A stretch of DNA of 64,000 bases, taken from positions 62,001-126,000 of the forward strand of contig NZ_JACEZS010000003.1 in the NCBI RefSeq assembly GCF_014042365.1, written 5' to 3'. Within the stretch, counting starts at the first letter, position 1; each line of letters begins with the position of its first letter. The stretch comes from Rugamonas fusca (GTDB lineage: Bacteria > Pseudomonadota > Gammaproteobacteria > Burkholderiales > Burkholderiaceae_D). Position numbers and translations under genes: made by a program. This document shows positions 7,851 to 18,663 of the stretch, piece by piece. The notes below the pieces were generated by a model. It had not been told where the DNA came from, did no database searches, and was given only the letters and a program-made list of their open reading frames with translations.

Positions 7851-10085
7851 CTAGCGGCCCCGCATCAAGAGATTCTGGAAGGTCTCCAGCCTGGACAGTT
7901 GCAAGGGGCCGTTGCCGGCAGCATTTTTCACCGTGAGCGGGACCGCGCTGTCGGTGTTGCCGCTGCCGCCCTGGCCCAGGTTGTTGTTGAAGCCATCGCC
8001 CCAGATCAGCACCGTGCCGTCGTTGCGCAACGCCAGACTGTGGTTATATCCGGCGCCCACGGCCACGATGCTGTCCAGGGCCCCGACGGAATCCGTGTTG
8101 ACCACAGGAATCGGTTTCAGGCGCGCGCCGCCGGCGCTGCGGTTGGCGCCATCGCCCAGCTGGCCGTCGCTGCCTGCGCCCCAGCTCAAGACATTATCAT
8201 TATTATCCAACGCCAACACGTGGCCGCCGCCAGCACTCACCATCTTGATATTGCTCAAGTTTGCGCCGCTCGCATCCTTGACGGGCACGGCCCGGTAATA
8301 GCTGCCCGCCACGGCATTCTGGCCCAGTTGCCCCTGGCTGTTGTTGCCCCAGGCGTAGACGTGGCCATCGGCCGTCAAGGCCAGCCCAAAATTGTAACCG
8401 GCCGAAATGGCCACCACATCGGTCAGCTCCGAATTATCCGATGCCAGTTTGACCGTGGCCGGCAGCGCCTCCTGGGTACTTGTCGTACCGCGCCCCGTCT
8501 CGCCGGAATTGTTCCAGCCCCAACCATACACCTTGCCGTCGGCCGCCAGCGCCAACGTGAAATCGGAACCGGCCGAGATCGCCACGATATTGTTCAGGGC
8601 CCCGGTACCGGCCGGGTTCCGGACCTGGTTCGGGTAACGCGCGCTGGCCGTGGTGCCCTGGCCCGCGTAGTAACCCCAGCTGTACACCGTGCCATCGTCG
8701 GCCAGTGCCGCCGCGTTGGCGTCGCCCACCGCCACCTGCACCACATGCTGCAGATTGCCCGAATTGGCCGGATTGCGCACCTTGACCGGCAAGTGGGTAA
8801 CGGTATCGGTGTTCTCGCGCGTCATGGGTTGGCCGTCGCCCCATGCCAGCACTTCGCCATCGGCCGTCAAGCCCAGCGCGACCTGGTCGCCGGCCGACAC
8901 GGCGACGATATTGCCCAGATTGCCGGTGCCGGCGGCGTCTTTCACCATCAGGGGCAGGGAACTGCCATTCAGTTTGCTGTAGGACAACCCCTGGCCCAGT
9001 ACGCCCGCCGTGTTGGCGCCCCACGCCTGCACGTTGCCGGCCGCCGTGACGAGCAGGTTGTAATCACCGCTGCCGTAATGGCTGGTCACCCCATGGGTGC
9101 CGAACGGCTGGCGCTGCGGAATCACCGTCAGCTGCATGGTTGCGAGCACATTGCTGCCGCTGACCGTGATCTTCTGGGCGCCCAGGCGTTTGGCCTGGAT
9201 CGTGCTGCAATCGGCCGCGACGGTCAAGGCACTGGCATCGACGGCGACGCAGCGCAAGCCCGTCGATGGCAAGGCGACGCCCTGCGCATCGGTCACGACC
9301 AGCTGGGCCGGCGTGACCAGATTCCACTGGAAGCTGTCGGCCTTGCTGGTGGCGCTGACGGACATCCTGGCCAGGGTAGCCGCCACCGTGCTGCGGTATT
9401 GCGCCGTGTCGGTGTTGCTGTCAACCGCAGTCAGCATGGCGCGTGCCGCCGCCGCCGCCGCCTGGCCCTTGTAGCCGTTCACATTGGCCGGCGTGACCAT
9501 GGCGGCGGTAAAACTGGCCCCCACCGCCACCTTGTTGCGCACCGCGGCGGCATCGATCAACCCCTGCGCCGTCTGGTTGTTCAAGGCGCCGGACATGATG
9601 GACAGCGCGGCGTTGCCCCGGGTAAGCGTACCGGTATCGATGGCATCGGCCCAGAACTGCAGGCCGCTGGCCAATGGCGCGCGGTTGAAGATGCTCTGGT
9701 AGACCGCCGTCACAAAGGCCTTGCTGTCGCCACCATACAGGCGGTTCGATTCATCGCTGGTGCCGAAACTGTCGATCAGTTGCCGGACGGCCGGATTGCT
9801 GCCATAGGCCGAGGTCAGTTGGGCAATGTCGGCCGGCGCACCGGCGGCGGCCAGCGCAGCCTGGAAGTTGGCCAGGCCGCCGCTGTCGGCAGGACGGCCA
9901 AAGTAGGCCACGTAGAGCTCCTGCACGACGGTACTGTAGTCAGCGCCTGTGCCGGCGGCGCCCGCCGTGCTGAGCTGCGATAACGTTCTCGTTGGGGGTG
10001 CGCTGACGGCCGTGTCGTTGCCGCCGCCGCAAGCCGCCATCGCCGACAGCACGGCCAGGACGAGACAGGTATTTTTCGATTTCAT
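7851..10085 (-). CDS. Lipoprotein with DUF4214 domain and RCC1-type propeller repeats
   Basis: A 744-aa predicted lipoprotein. The ATG at 10085 is preceded by a GGGAAG ribosome site and begins a lipoprotein signal whose lipobox-like end is LSAMAAC followed by GGG. After a short linker comes a DUF4214 domain (about residues 45-190; ELYVAYFGRPADSGGLANF and FNRAPLASGLQFW are its paired helical signatures). A Big-like stretch of about 100 residues follows (VVTDAQGVALP, ITVSGSN). Next come about seven RCC1/ATS1 repeats of about 55 residues with recurring VAVSAG, ALTADG and AWG, suggesting a seven-bladed beta-propeller to the C-terminus. RCC1 propellers bind proteins in eukaryotes; in exported bacterial proteins the role is unknown, and surface interaction is a guess. 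It has no operon partner. Confidence 0.85.
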   Translation of the reverse strand: MKSKNTCLVLAVLSAMAACGGGNDTAVSAPPTRTLSQLSTAGAAGTGADYSTVVQELYVAYFGRPADSGGLANFQAALAAAGAPADIAQLTSAYGSNPAVRQLIDSFGTSDESNRLYGGDSKAFVTAVYQSIFNRAPLASGLQFWADAIDTGTLTRGNAALSIMSGALNNQTAQGLIDAAAVRNKVAVGASFTAAMVTPANVNGYKGQAAAAAARAMLTAVDSNTDTAQYRSTVAATLARMSVSATSKADSFQWNLVTPAQLVVTDAQGVALPSTGLRCVAVDASALTVAADCSTIQAKRLGAQKITVSGSNVLATMQLTVIPQRQPFGTHGVTSHYGSGDYNLLVTAAGNVQAWGANTAGVLGQGLSYSKLNGSSLPLMVKDAAGTGNLGNIVAVSAGDQVALGLTADGEVLAWGDGQPMTRENTDTVTHLPVKVRNPANSGNLQHVVQVAVGDANAAALADDGTVYSWGYYAGQGTTASARYPNQVRNPAGTGALNNIVAISAGSDFTLALAADGKVYGWGWNNSGETGRGTTSTQEALPATVKLASDNSELTDVVAISAGYNFGLALTADGHVYAWGNNSQGQLGQNAVAGSYYRAVPVKDASGANLSNIKMVSAGGGHVLALDNNDNVLSWGAGSDGQLGDGANRSAGGARLKPIPVVNTDSVGALDSIVAVGAGYNHSLALRNDGTVLIWGDGFNNNLGQGGSGNTDSAVPLTVKNAAGNGPLQLSRLETFQNLLMRGR

Positions 10086-10346
10086 GCGCAATCTTCCCAT
10101 TTGATGCCCCAGGCAAGTCCGTGCACGCACGGCGGAGGACGGAGTTTACAATTTGCAAATATAAAGACATAACAATTCAGCGCGGAAACATACCTGAAAT
10201 AGATTTATTGGTAAACAGTAAATTTGGTGTAAATAGTAATTTTTTGCCGAGTGCAGCCCGTGCACAGTCCTATTGGGCTGTCAAGACTGGCGCATTCGCC
10301 ACGATTGCGTATCATTCCGGGCTTGTTAGCTTAGGAATCGTCTGCC

Positions 10347-12695
<2,349 letters not shown>

Positions 12696-12722
12696 GCGCC
12701 GGGCCGGCACGAAACATTCAGG

Positions 12723-12747
12723 AAAGCCACCTCCGGGTGGCTTTTTT
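12723..12747 (+). terminator. Rho-independent terminator of tex
   Basis: A 9-bp perfect stem, AAAGCCACC pairing with GGTGGCTTT around the loop TCCG, runs into six T residues. It sits 28 bases after the tex stop codon. Confidence 0.9.
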
Positions 12748-12907
12748 CGCTCCGCGGCACTACCGTCCCGCGCGATCGGAAGCGGCCTCAACATGCCAGG
12801 CGTTGGCTGCCCGGCGCTTTGCATCAGGGTCATTTTCTTCAATACAGCCGCGCCCTCCCCACGTATCTTGCGCTCCGATAGCGTTAATTCACCGGAGATC
12901 CGCAACG

Positions 12908-13531
12908 ATGAACATCCTCATTTCCATGGCCGCCTTCGCGCTGGCATCCTCCATTTCCCCCGGTCCGGTCAACATCGTCGCGCTCAGCAGCGGCGCGCGC
13001 CATGGCTTGCGGGCCAGCTTGCGCCACGTCACCGGCGCCACCGTCGGCTTCACCTTGCTGCTGCTGTTGACGGGCCTGGGCTTGCAGGCATTGCTGGCGC
13101 GCGCGCCCGCCCTGGCTCAGGCGACACAGCTGGCCGGCGCCGCCTTCCTGCTGTGGATGGCGTGGAAACTCGCCCGCGACGACGGCAAGCTGACCCTCAC
13201 CGGCGACGGCAAAGGCCCGTCGCTGGTGGTGGGGGCGGCGATGCAGTGGCTCAATCCGAAAGCCTGGGTGGCGGCGGTGGCCGGCGTCAGCGCGTTCGCC
13301 GCCAATGGCGATGCGGCCCTGGTCTGGCGCTTCGCCGCCCTGTATTGCGCGGTCTGCTATGTAGCGATCGCGTGCTGGGCCTACGCTGGCACGTTCCTGC
13401 AGCGCCGCCTGGCCGATCCGGCGGGCATGCGCCGGTTCAACCGCGCGATGGCGCTGCTGCTGGCGGCCAGCGCCATCTACCTGCTGTTCAGCGGCGATAT
13501 TGGCCCGGCGTCGCAGCCAGGAATTGCTTGA
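12908..13531 (+). CDS. LysE-family amino-acid exporter
   Basis: A 207-aa inner-membrane protein of the LysE/RhtB family, which exports amino acids or their derivatives. The N-terminus has the signature SSISPGPVNIVALSSGARHG, and about six hydrophobic helices follow, including FTLLLLLTGLGLQALL and the helix at the C-terminus; QWLNPKAWVAAVAGVSAF is the other family hallmark. The ATG at 12908 follows a GGAG ribosome site; the open frame extending upstream is not coding-like. The 3' end overlaps the convergent AraC-type gene by 44 bases. The neighbouring regulator may control this exporter, a common pairing, but this is inference. The substrate is unknown. Confidence 0.9.
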   Translation: MNILISMAAFALASSISPGPVNIVALSSGARHGLRASLRHVTGATVGFTLLLLLTGLGLQALLARAPALAQATQLAGAAFLLWMAWKLARDDGKLTLTGDGKGPSLVVGAAMQWLNPKAWVAAVAGVSAFAANGDAALVWRFAALYCAVCYVAIACWAYAGTFLQRRLADPAGMRRFNRAMALLLAASAIYLLFSGDIGPASQPGIA

Positions 13532-14312
13532 AGGTGCGCTGGAAATGGGCCTGGTCGGAAAAACCGGTCGCCAGCGCCACGTCGGCGATGGTCCCGCCGC
13601 CTTTGAGCAGGCCACGGGCGCGCTGGACCCGACGGTTTAACAGGTAGGCATGCGGCGTCATGCCATAGCGCTTCCTGAACGCGCGGATCAGGTAGGACGG
13701 CGACAGGTCGGCCGCGGCGCAGATGTCTTCCAGCTTGAGCGCGGCGGTGCAGTTGTCGCTGATGTATTCGGCCGCGCGTTCGAGCTTGCGGTTGGCATCG
13801 CGCTCGACGCGCGCAGCCGGATCCAAACTGGACTGTACTTGCTCGAAAAACGCCACCGACGCACACTGCCGCAACAATGGATCGGCCGCCGCGTCCGTCA
13901 GCACGTCGAAAAACCGGTTGAAGCCGTCGTAGAGCGCCGGCGCCGTGCTCATGGTCGCGGCAAACGGACGGAAATCCTGGTTGGCGCTGAAGCCCCAGCC
14001 ATGCTGAAGCCGGCCCAGCCAGGCATGATCGACATACATCATCCGGTATGACCAGGGTTCGTCGGCGAACGGATTGCAGCCGTGGACGTCGCCGGGGTTC
14101 ATCAGCACCACGCTGCCGGGGCCGACACCTTGTCGCTTGCCCTGGTTAATGTAGTCGGTCCGGCCGGAACGGATCACGCCGATCGAAAATGTCTCGTGCG
14201 CGTGCTTGGCGTAGCGCACCTTGCGCCCATCGACGATCGCGCGCGCTTCGATGAAAGGCAAGCTGGCGTCGCGCCAGAAGTGGTGAGCGGTGGGGGTAGG
14301 GGGAGCAGACAT
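13488..14312 (-). CDS. AraC-family transcriptional regulator
   Basis: A 274-aa regulator. The N-terminal cupin-like sensor domain (about 20-165; HAHETFSIGVIRSG and GSVVLMNPGDVHGC) resembles amino-acid or amide-responsive AraC proteins. The C-terminal double helix-turn-helix spans about 170-270, with LEDICAAADLSPSYLIRAFR as the first motif and IADVALATGFSDQAHFQRTF as the second. It ends inside the 3' end of the convergent LysE-type gene; regulators of this architecture are often found next to LysE exporters and may control them. Inducer unknown. Confidence 0.9.
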   Translation of the reverse strand: MSAPPTPTAHHFWRDASLPFIEARAIVDGRKVRYAKHAHETFSIGVIRSGRTDYINQGKRQGVGPGSVVLMNPGDVHGCNPFADEPWSYRMMYVDHAWLGRLQHGWGFSANQDFRPFAATMSTAPALYDGFNRFFDVLTDAAADPLLRQCASVAFFEQVQSSLDPAARVERDANRKLERAAEYISDNCTAALKLEDICAAADLSPSYLIRAFRKRYGMTPHAYLLNRRVQRARGLLKGGGTIADVALATGFSDQAHFQRTFKQFLAATPGQYRR

Positions 14313-14366
14313 TCGCTAAGGATACGCCTATCCGGCGACCGGCACGCTGGCATCTGCAAAGTACGT

Positions 14367-14674
14367 TCAGTCGCCGCGCAACATGAACTCGATACATGAC
14401 TCGGCGACCAACGGGTCACTCGACGACAGCCGGCCCACCTGCTGGCGCAGCAGACTCGCCGGCACCGCCAGCAGGTTGGGTGCGTCCATGACATATTGTT
14501 GCCGATCGACCTCAATCAGGGCCTGCGCCCCTTGTATGATGGGCCTGGTTGGCAAATAACGGTAAAGCGGATGCACCACCTGGTGCTCAGGCGAACAAAA
14601 TCGCCTTGGACATCGACGTACAGGTGATGCGTCGCGGCCTTGTTCGGATTGACGTAAATGTCAAATTTCGCCAT
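14367..14674 (-). pseudogene. Frameshifted CcdB-like toxin
   Basis: Two overlapping frames together spell one CcdB-like gyrase-poison toxin of about 102 residues. The first frame, from the ATG at 14674, reads MAKFDIYVNPN and HHLYVDVQGDFVRLSTR, matching the CcdB N-terminus. The match then jumps frame near 14580-14590 to VVHPLYRYLP, MDAPNLLAVPASLL and CIEFMLRG, the CcdB C-terminus ending at 14367. The frames differ as if one G were missing in the AGGTGGTG stretch. Read as given, the first frame continues out of frame and loses the essential C-terminal helix. The start overlaps the end of the antitoxin gene by 14 bases, as in intact operons. It is either a real inactivation or a one-base sequencing error. 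Confidence 0.72.
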
Positions 14675-15011
14675 GGTCGCCCGACATCAGTTCCGGATGC
14701 CCGGCCAGGTAGCGTTGCAGTTGCTCCGCAGCAGTTCCCGCTTCCTCAACCTGACGAGCGTATTGCTCTAAAGCATCTCGGTTGTCCAGCGCCCAGTGCG
14801 TGCATCCGTCATAGCCGCCGGGCGGCACCCATCCGTCGGGCGCCTGCATGATTTGCGGCGCCGGGGGAGGCGCGGTTGCGACGACACGAACCGGGATCAA
14901 TTCGAACCGGTCACCTGGATGATGAATAACGTCAAACAGCCGTTCAGCATACTTCTTGCCCAGCGATATTTGGCCGCTGGCACCAACTTCTTTCAGCATG
15001 GCTGCCTCCAC
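14661..15011 (-). CDS. Antitoxin with AbrB-like N-terminus and CcdA-like C-terminus
   Basis: A 116-aa protein (112 if the second ATG at 14999 is used). Residues 10-40 (GASGQISLGKKYAERLF) resemble the swapped-hairpin fold of AbrB/MazE DNA-binding antitoxins. A Pro-rich linker follows. The C-terminal 45 residues (WALDNRDALEQYARQVEEAG, then an amphipathic helix) resemble the disordered toxin-wrapping tail of CcdA, which has a W..EN.EA..-YN...E..G pattern. The stop codon lies 14 bases inside the CcdB-like reading frame, the typical coupling of these operons. It would act as autorepressor and toxin neutraliser. With the partner frameshifted it may be a relic. Assignment is by motif resemblance only. 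Confidence 0.6.
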   Translation of the reverse strand: MEAAMLKEVGASGQISLGKKYAERLFDVIHHPGDRFELIPVRVVATAPPPAPQIMQAPDGWVPPGGYDGCTHWALDNRDALEQYARQVEEAGTAAEQLQRYLAGHPELMSGDHGEI

Positions 15012-15239
15012 ATTTTCATGCGATCGTGCTGCACGGTCGGGAGCATGTCAATTTATGCCCTGCGATGCGCCCGCGGTCACACCGCACGATGATTTCAAGA
15101 GGCATCTCGCCGCCCATGCGCCGCCCCGCACCGCCCGATTTCCGCCAAAACCATGATCTCCGGGCGCTGCCCCGGCGTACCCGCCCCGCCGTTTTCTTAT
15201 AAAATACAGGCATCTTTATTTTTTTCCCCTGAGGCAGCT

Positions 15240-15551
15240 ATGAGCGACGTACAAACCTGGATCAAAGAGACCGTGACCAACACCCCCGTGGTGCTGTTCA
15301 TGAAGGGCACGGCCCAGTTCCCACAATGCGGTTTTTCCGGCCGCGCCATCCAGATCCTGAAAGCCTGCGGCGTGGAAAACATCGCCACCGTGAACGTGCT
15401 GGACGATCCGGAAGTGCGCCAGGGCATCAAGGAATACTCGAACTGGCCCACCATTCCACAGCTCTACATCAAGGGCGAATTCATCGGCGGTTCCGACATC
15501 ATGAATGAAATGTATGAGTCGGGCGAACTGAAGGCCCTGCTCGGTGCCTGA
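15240..15551 (+). CDS. grxD: Monothiol glutaredoxin, Grx4 type
   Basis: A 103-aa CGFS-type glutaredoxin; these bind and pass on [2Fe-2S] clusters in the cytoplasm, often with BolA-type partners. The motif QCGFS is near residue 30, with the glutathione/cluster-supporting [19 protein letters not shown] after it. Length and layout are those of the family. The ATG at 15240 follows a GAGG ribosome site; the longer open frame upstream is not conserved-looking. The stop overlaps the start of the ubiX gene, so the two are translated together. Confidence 0.95.
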   Translation: MSDVQTWIKETVTNTPVVLFMKGTAQFPQCGFSGRAIQILKACGVENIATVNVLDDPEVRQGIKEYSNWPTIPQLYIKGEFIGGSDIMNEMYESGELKALLGA

Positions 15552-16137
15552 TCGTCCGCGGCGGCTCATCATCGCCATCACGGGCGCCACCGGCGCCGTG
15601 TATGGCGTGCGGCTGCTGCGCCATTTACAGGCCATGCCCGGCGTCGAGACGCACGTGATCGTCTCCGAGGCCGCCGTGCTGACCCTGCAGCAGGAAACGG
15701 GCATGACGCGCCGCGCCGTCGAGGCGCTGGCCGACGTCGTGCACAAGACGCGCGACGTGGGCGCATCCATCGCCAGCGGCTCGTTCCAGTCCGATGGCAT
15801 GGTGATCGCGCCATGCTCGATGAAGACCCTGGCCGCCGTGGCCCATGGCCTGTCCGACAACCTGATCGCGCGCGCGGCCGACGTGGTGCTCAAGGAGCGC
15901 CGCCGTCTGGTGCTGATGGTGCGCGAGACGCCATTCAACCTGGCCCACCTGCGCAACATGACGGCCGTCACGGAAATGGGCGGCATCATCTTCCCGCCCC
16001 TGCCCAGCTTCTACCACCAGCCCCGGAGCATAGACGAGATGGTCGACCACACGGTGGCCCGCGTCATCGACCTGTTCGGCATAGACCATGCGCTGGCGCC
16101 CCGCTGGACCGGCATGAAGCCGGCGGCGGACGCCTGA
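15544..16137 (+). CDS. ubiX: Flavin prenyltransferase UbiX
   Basis: A 197-aa protein of the UbiX/Pad1 family, which joins dimethylallyl phosphate to reduced FMN to make the prenylated cofactor used by the decarboxylase UbiD in ubiquinone synthesis. The FMN-binding start is [17 protein letters not shown]; the conserved [14 protein letters not shown] and [19 protein letters not shown] are present. It starts with GTG at 15544, inside the last codons of grxD, an 8-base overlap implying coupled translation. The pairing with glutaredoxin is positional; a functional link is not known. Confidence 0.93.
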   Translation: MPDRPRRLIIAITGATGAVYGVRLLRHLQAMPGVETHVIVSEAAVLTLQQETGMTRRAVEALADVVHKTRDVGASIASGSFQSDGMVIAPCSMKTLAAVAHGLSDNLIARAADVVLKERRRLVLMVRETPFNLAHLRNMTAVTEMGGIIFPPLPSFYHQPRSIDEMVDHTVARVIDLFGIDHALAPRWTGMKPAADA

Positions 16138-16266
16138 ACGGCCGCCATCCTTCCCGGCACAACTGATTGAGCGGCGTCAGCCCACCCACGCGCCGGCCGC
16201 ATGGCTGCGGCGGCGACAGCACTGCTGGCACAACCGGCCGGGTCCTGGCGGCCCCGGCACGACACC

Positions 16267-16449
16267 CTAGCGCTTGTCGAACTGGGCGCCGCAAGCCTGT
16301 TTCAATTCCCGGGCTTCTTCCACCATGCGGCGCAGGGCGATGCGCTTGCGCATCACTTCCGCGTGCTGGGCCGCCGTCATGGGCGGTGCGGTCATCAGGT
16401 CTTTCAGCTGTGCGACGTTGCTGTAGTTACTTTTGATAAGGCGGCTCAA
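16267..16449 (-). CDS. Small hypothetical protein (60 aa, TTG start)
   Basis: A 60-residue product, not recognised. It starts with TTG at 16449, eight bases after a GGAG ribosome site; no ATG or GTG lies between this and the upstream in-frame stop. The sequence begins SRLIKSNYSNVAQLKDLM, then has a charged helical stretch (AEVMRKRIALRRMVEEAREL) and one Cys near the end. The charged helix and sensible start suggest a real small cytoplasmic protein, perhaps nucleic-acid associated, but no family is claimed. Confidence 0.45.
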   Translation of the reverse strand: MSRLIKSNYSNVAQLKDLMTAPPMTAAQHAEVMRKRIALRRMVEEARELKQACGAQFDKR

Positions 16450-16770
16450 ATGCTCGACTCCGTAGTGAAGACTGCTGCGACGCGAAACTTACCCAATTAT
16501 GAGCCACTCTTGGCATCCGCGCTGCAAAGAAGCGAGTCATTGTCAAAAAATAAAATGGTCTGTCAGGCATTGTGCGCCGCGCGCGTGTCGCGCGTATGAC
16601 ACAGCACAAGGGGCGGGACCCCGGTGGAGAGATTGGCGCAAGCCGCCACGGTTTTGCTTCGAGGAAAAAAACCGAATAAAAATCGAAGAGGATTTAAGTG
16701 CGCTTAAATTTATGCGGAATCGGCGGCCTGTCCCGCCGTGATTTTGTTCAGGACAATAAATGGTGATTTG
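16450..16770. other. Intergenic stretch with one palindrome, no gene seen
   Basis: No convincing coding frame is seen on either strand. The GC content drops over 16660-16720. A palindrome, ATTTAAG-TGCG-CTTAAAT, lies at 16692-16709, and a short GC hairpin (CGGCGG/CCGCCG) follows before the end of the Cro/CI-like gene. The hairpin has no T-run on either strand, so it is not a convincing terminator. The AT palindrome could be an operator, but nothing downstream identifies its regulator. Confidence 0.4.
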
Positions 16771-17178
16771 TTACTTTTGGTAGTTCACGCGCACCAGCAT
16801 ACGGATAAATTCACGCGCGATCTGGCGGTGATGCTCATCGAGTCGTTGCAAATCGGCGATCAGCTTGACGTCGGCCGATTCGAAGCGCGACAAGCCATTG
16901 CCGCCCTCGCTCGCGGGCGCGCCCGCCTCCGGTCCGCCAAAACGCAGCCATTCCGCCGGCACGCCCAGCCATTGCGCGATCATGCGCAGCTTTTCCTGGG
17001 TGGGAATCGCCTCGCCTACCAGCCACTTGCGCGCCGCGTGGACCGTGATCGGACGACCATCGAAGCGAATGTTAAATTCCCGTGCCAGACGGGTAGGACT
17101 GTCGGGAGAGTAATGAGCATTTTTGAGAGCCTGTTGCAGGCGCTGGCTAAAGCTTTCGCGTTCATTGGAAGAATTCAT
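16771..17178 (-). CDS. Cro/CI-like helix-turn-helix protein
   Basis: A 135-aa putative transcriptional regulator. Residues about 8-80 form an XRE-like helix-turn-helix with the unusual long insert seen in phage CI-type proteins (TRLAREFNIRF, ITVHAARKWLVGEAIPTQEK, LRMIAQWLGVPAEWLRFG). The remaining residues are acidic and basic helices (LIADLQRLDEHHRQIAREFI). There is no peptidase domain, so it is shorter than a true CI/LexA repressor. Around it there are no phage genes. A TTGTGACACAA palindrome lies at 17235-17245, 57 bases upstream of the start, and may be its own operator. The target is unknown. Confidence 0.72.
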   Translation of the reverse strand: MNSSNERESFSQRLQQALKNAHYSPDSPTRLAREFNIRFDGRPITVHAARKWLVGEAIPTQEKLRMIAQWLGVPAEWLRFGGPEAGAPASEGGNGLSRFESADVKLIADLQRLDEHHRQIAREFIRMLVRVNYQK

Positions 17179-17234
17179 AATTGCACTATTTCACGTTGCC
17201 GCATGAAAGTCAGTCTCTAGTATGCAAACACTAA

Positions 17235-17245
17235 TTGTGACACAA
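17235..17245. promoter_or_regulatory. Palindrome upstream of Cro/CI-like gene, possible operator
   Basis: TTGTGACACAA is a perfect 11-base palindrome around a central A, set in AT-rich DNA about 57 bases before the ATG of the regulator gene. Autoregulation is a guess from position. Confidence 0.25.
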
Positions 17246-17476
17246 ATTGATTTAACGTTTGACATTCTATCTCACACGCGGCACACCAATGACCGACACC
17301 GCTACCAAACTAAATTTGGTGGCGGCCAGCGTCATTTCCAGGGCGCGGGATGCGGATGGAGGTTAAATGGCAAGATTGATACCATAACACTTTATGGCCC
17401 CCCCCGGCCAGTCCGGACGCACACTTTCCGTTGTAAAACTACGGACTTGCGCGCCATTAGGGCTTATCGGCGCGGC

Positions 17477-18535
17477 TTATCGGCGCTGAAATCTCATGAT
17501 GCCGTCGGCGCCCATTTCGCGGCGCACGATACCCTCCTGCCACAATTTGTGCAGGTGGGCCAGCGCTTCGCCCAGGGCGAAGCTGAGCTGGTGGGCGTCC
17601 AGCGTGCGCTTGAACATGATGGGGACGATGTCGGCCGCCGATTGCCATTGGGCGCAGGCGGCCATCACTTCCGCCAGCCGCTCCACGTGGTGCTGGCGCA
17701 GCTGGGCGATGCGGGTGTGCAGGCCACGGAAGGGCTTGCCGTGCGAGGGCAACACCAGCACGTCGTCGGGCAGGGTGGCGAACTTGCCCAGCGAGTCCAG
17801 GTACAGGCCCAGCGGGTTCGCTTCGGGCTCGACGGCGAACACGGACACATTGGTGGAAATGCGCGGCAATACCATGTCGCCCGAGATCAGCACGTTAAGC
17901 GCGGCGCAGTACAGCGAGGCGTGCTCGGGCGCATGGCCAAAGCCGGTGATCACTTGCCACTGATGGGCGCCGATGGTGACCAGCTGGCCATCCTGGAGGC
18001 GGTGGTAGCTGTCGGGCACGGACGGCACCAGCGACGGGTAGTACTGGCGCCGGCTGGCCATCTTGTCGAGCATGTCGGGGTCGCGCAAGCCATGGCGCTG
18101 GAAGTGGGGCACGGCGGACGAACCGTCCACGCCCGGCAGGGCGGCCGACATCATGCGCGCGAACGCATATTCGCCGGCCGTGGCCCACAGCGGCGCCTGC
18201 CAGCGCTGACCCAGCCAGTCGGCCAGGCCGATGTGGTCGGGATGGCAATGGGTGGCCAGCACCCGCTGCAGCGGCCGGCCCACCATCGGGCCGGCGAAGA
18301 TGGCCTCCCAGCCGGCACGGGTCGCGTCCGTGGCCACGCCGCAATCGACCACGGTCCAGCCGGGCGCGCCGGTGTCCGCGTCGTTGTCGTCCAACAGCCA
18401 CAGGTTGATATGGTCGAGCGCGAACGGCAGCGGCATGCGCAGCCACGCGACGCCGTCCGCCACGGCGGTCACGGTGCCGATGGCGGGCACGGTGTCGCCC
18501 AACGGATACTGCAATTGCGATTCAAGTGGATTCAT
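17477..18535 (-). CDS. Metallo-beta-lactamase-fold hydrolase
   Basis: A 352-aa MBL-fold protein. The metal-binding motif HCHPDHIG (HxHxDH) is near residue 115, with further fold landmarks (GWTVVDCGVATDATR before it, ITGFGHAPEHASLYCAALNV and VLISGDMVLPRIS after it) supplying the remaining His and Asp ligands. The C-terminal 90 residues form the winged-helix-like extension common in LACTB2-type and glyoxalase II-like hydrolases. Start chosen at the ATG 18535 (MNPLESQLQYPLGD); upstream codons run through the LiuR-type site. It is divergent from liuR with a LiuR-like palindrome between them, so it may be a thioesterase or hydrolase of the leucine regulon; that role is inferred from position only. 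Confidence 0.85.
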   Translation of the reverse strand: MNPLESQLQYPLGDTVPAIGTVTAVADGVAWLRMPLPFALDHINLWLLDDNDADTGAPGWTVVDCGVATDATRAGWEAIFAGPMVGRPLQRVLATHCHPDHIGLADWLGQRWQAPLWATAGEYAFARMMSAALPGVDGSSAVPHFQRHGLRDPDMLDKMASRRQYYPSLVPSVPDSYHRLQDGQLVTIGAHQWQVITGFGHAPEHASLYCAALNVLISGDMVLPRISTNVSVFAVEPEANPLGLYLDSLGKFATLPDDVLVLPSHGKPFRGLHTRIAQLRQHHVERLAEVMAACAQWQSAADIVPIMFKRTLDAHQLSFALGEALAHLHKLWQEGIVRREMGADGIMRFQRR

Positions 18536-18569
18536 GGCGATCTTTCGGTGCGGGCGCGCTACAATGTGA

Positions 18570-18587
18570 TTGACGTTGACGTAAACG
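18570..18587. promoter_or_regulatory. LiuR-type operator between MBL hydrolase and liuR
   Basis: The sequence TTGACGTTGACGTAAACG shares the repeated ACGT(T)nACGT pattern with the stronger sites at 19116 and 40669. It lies 35 bases before the hydrolase start and 77 bases before liuR, so it could serve autoregulation and control of the hydrolase. It is the weakest of the three sites. Confidence 0.55.
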
Positions 18588-18663
18588 GAAGCTGAGCGAC
18601 GATTGTAAGCGGCGCATGCCGCCCCCGTCACCCTGATTCCGCCACTTTACCGCAAGCCCAACC

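Noticed and set aside
7809..9983. A 724-codon plus-strand frame opposite the RCC1 gene
   Set aside because: Antisense shadow of a repetitive gene; its apparent repeats only mirror the RCC1 repeats.
16771..17178. Cro/CI-like gene as part of a prophage
   Set aside because: No integrase, structural or lysis genes and no attachment-site repeats are nearby.
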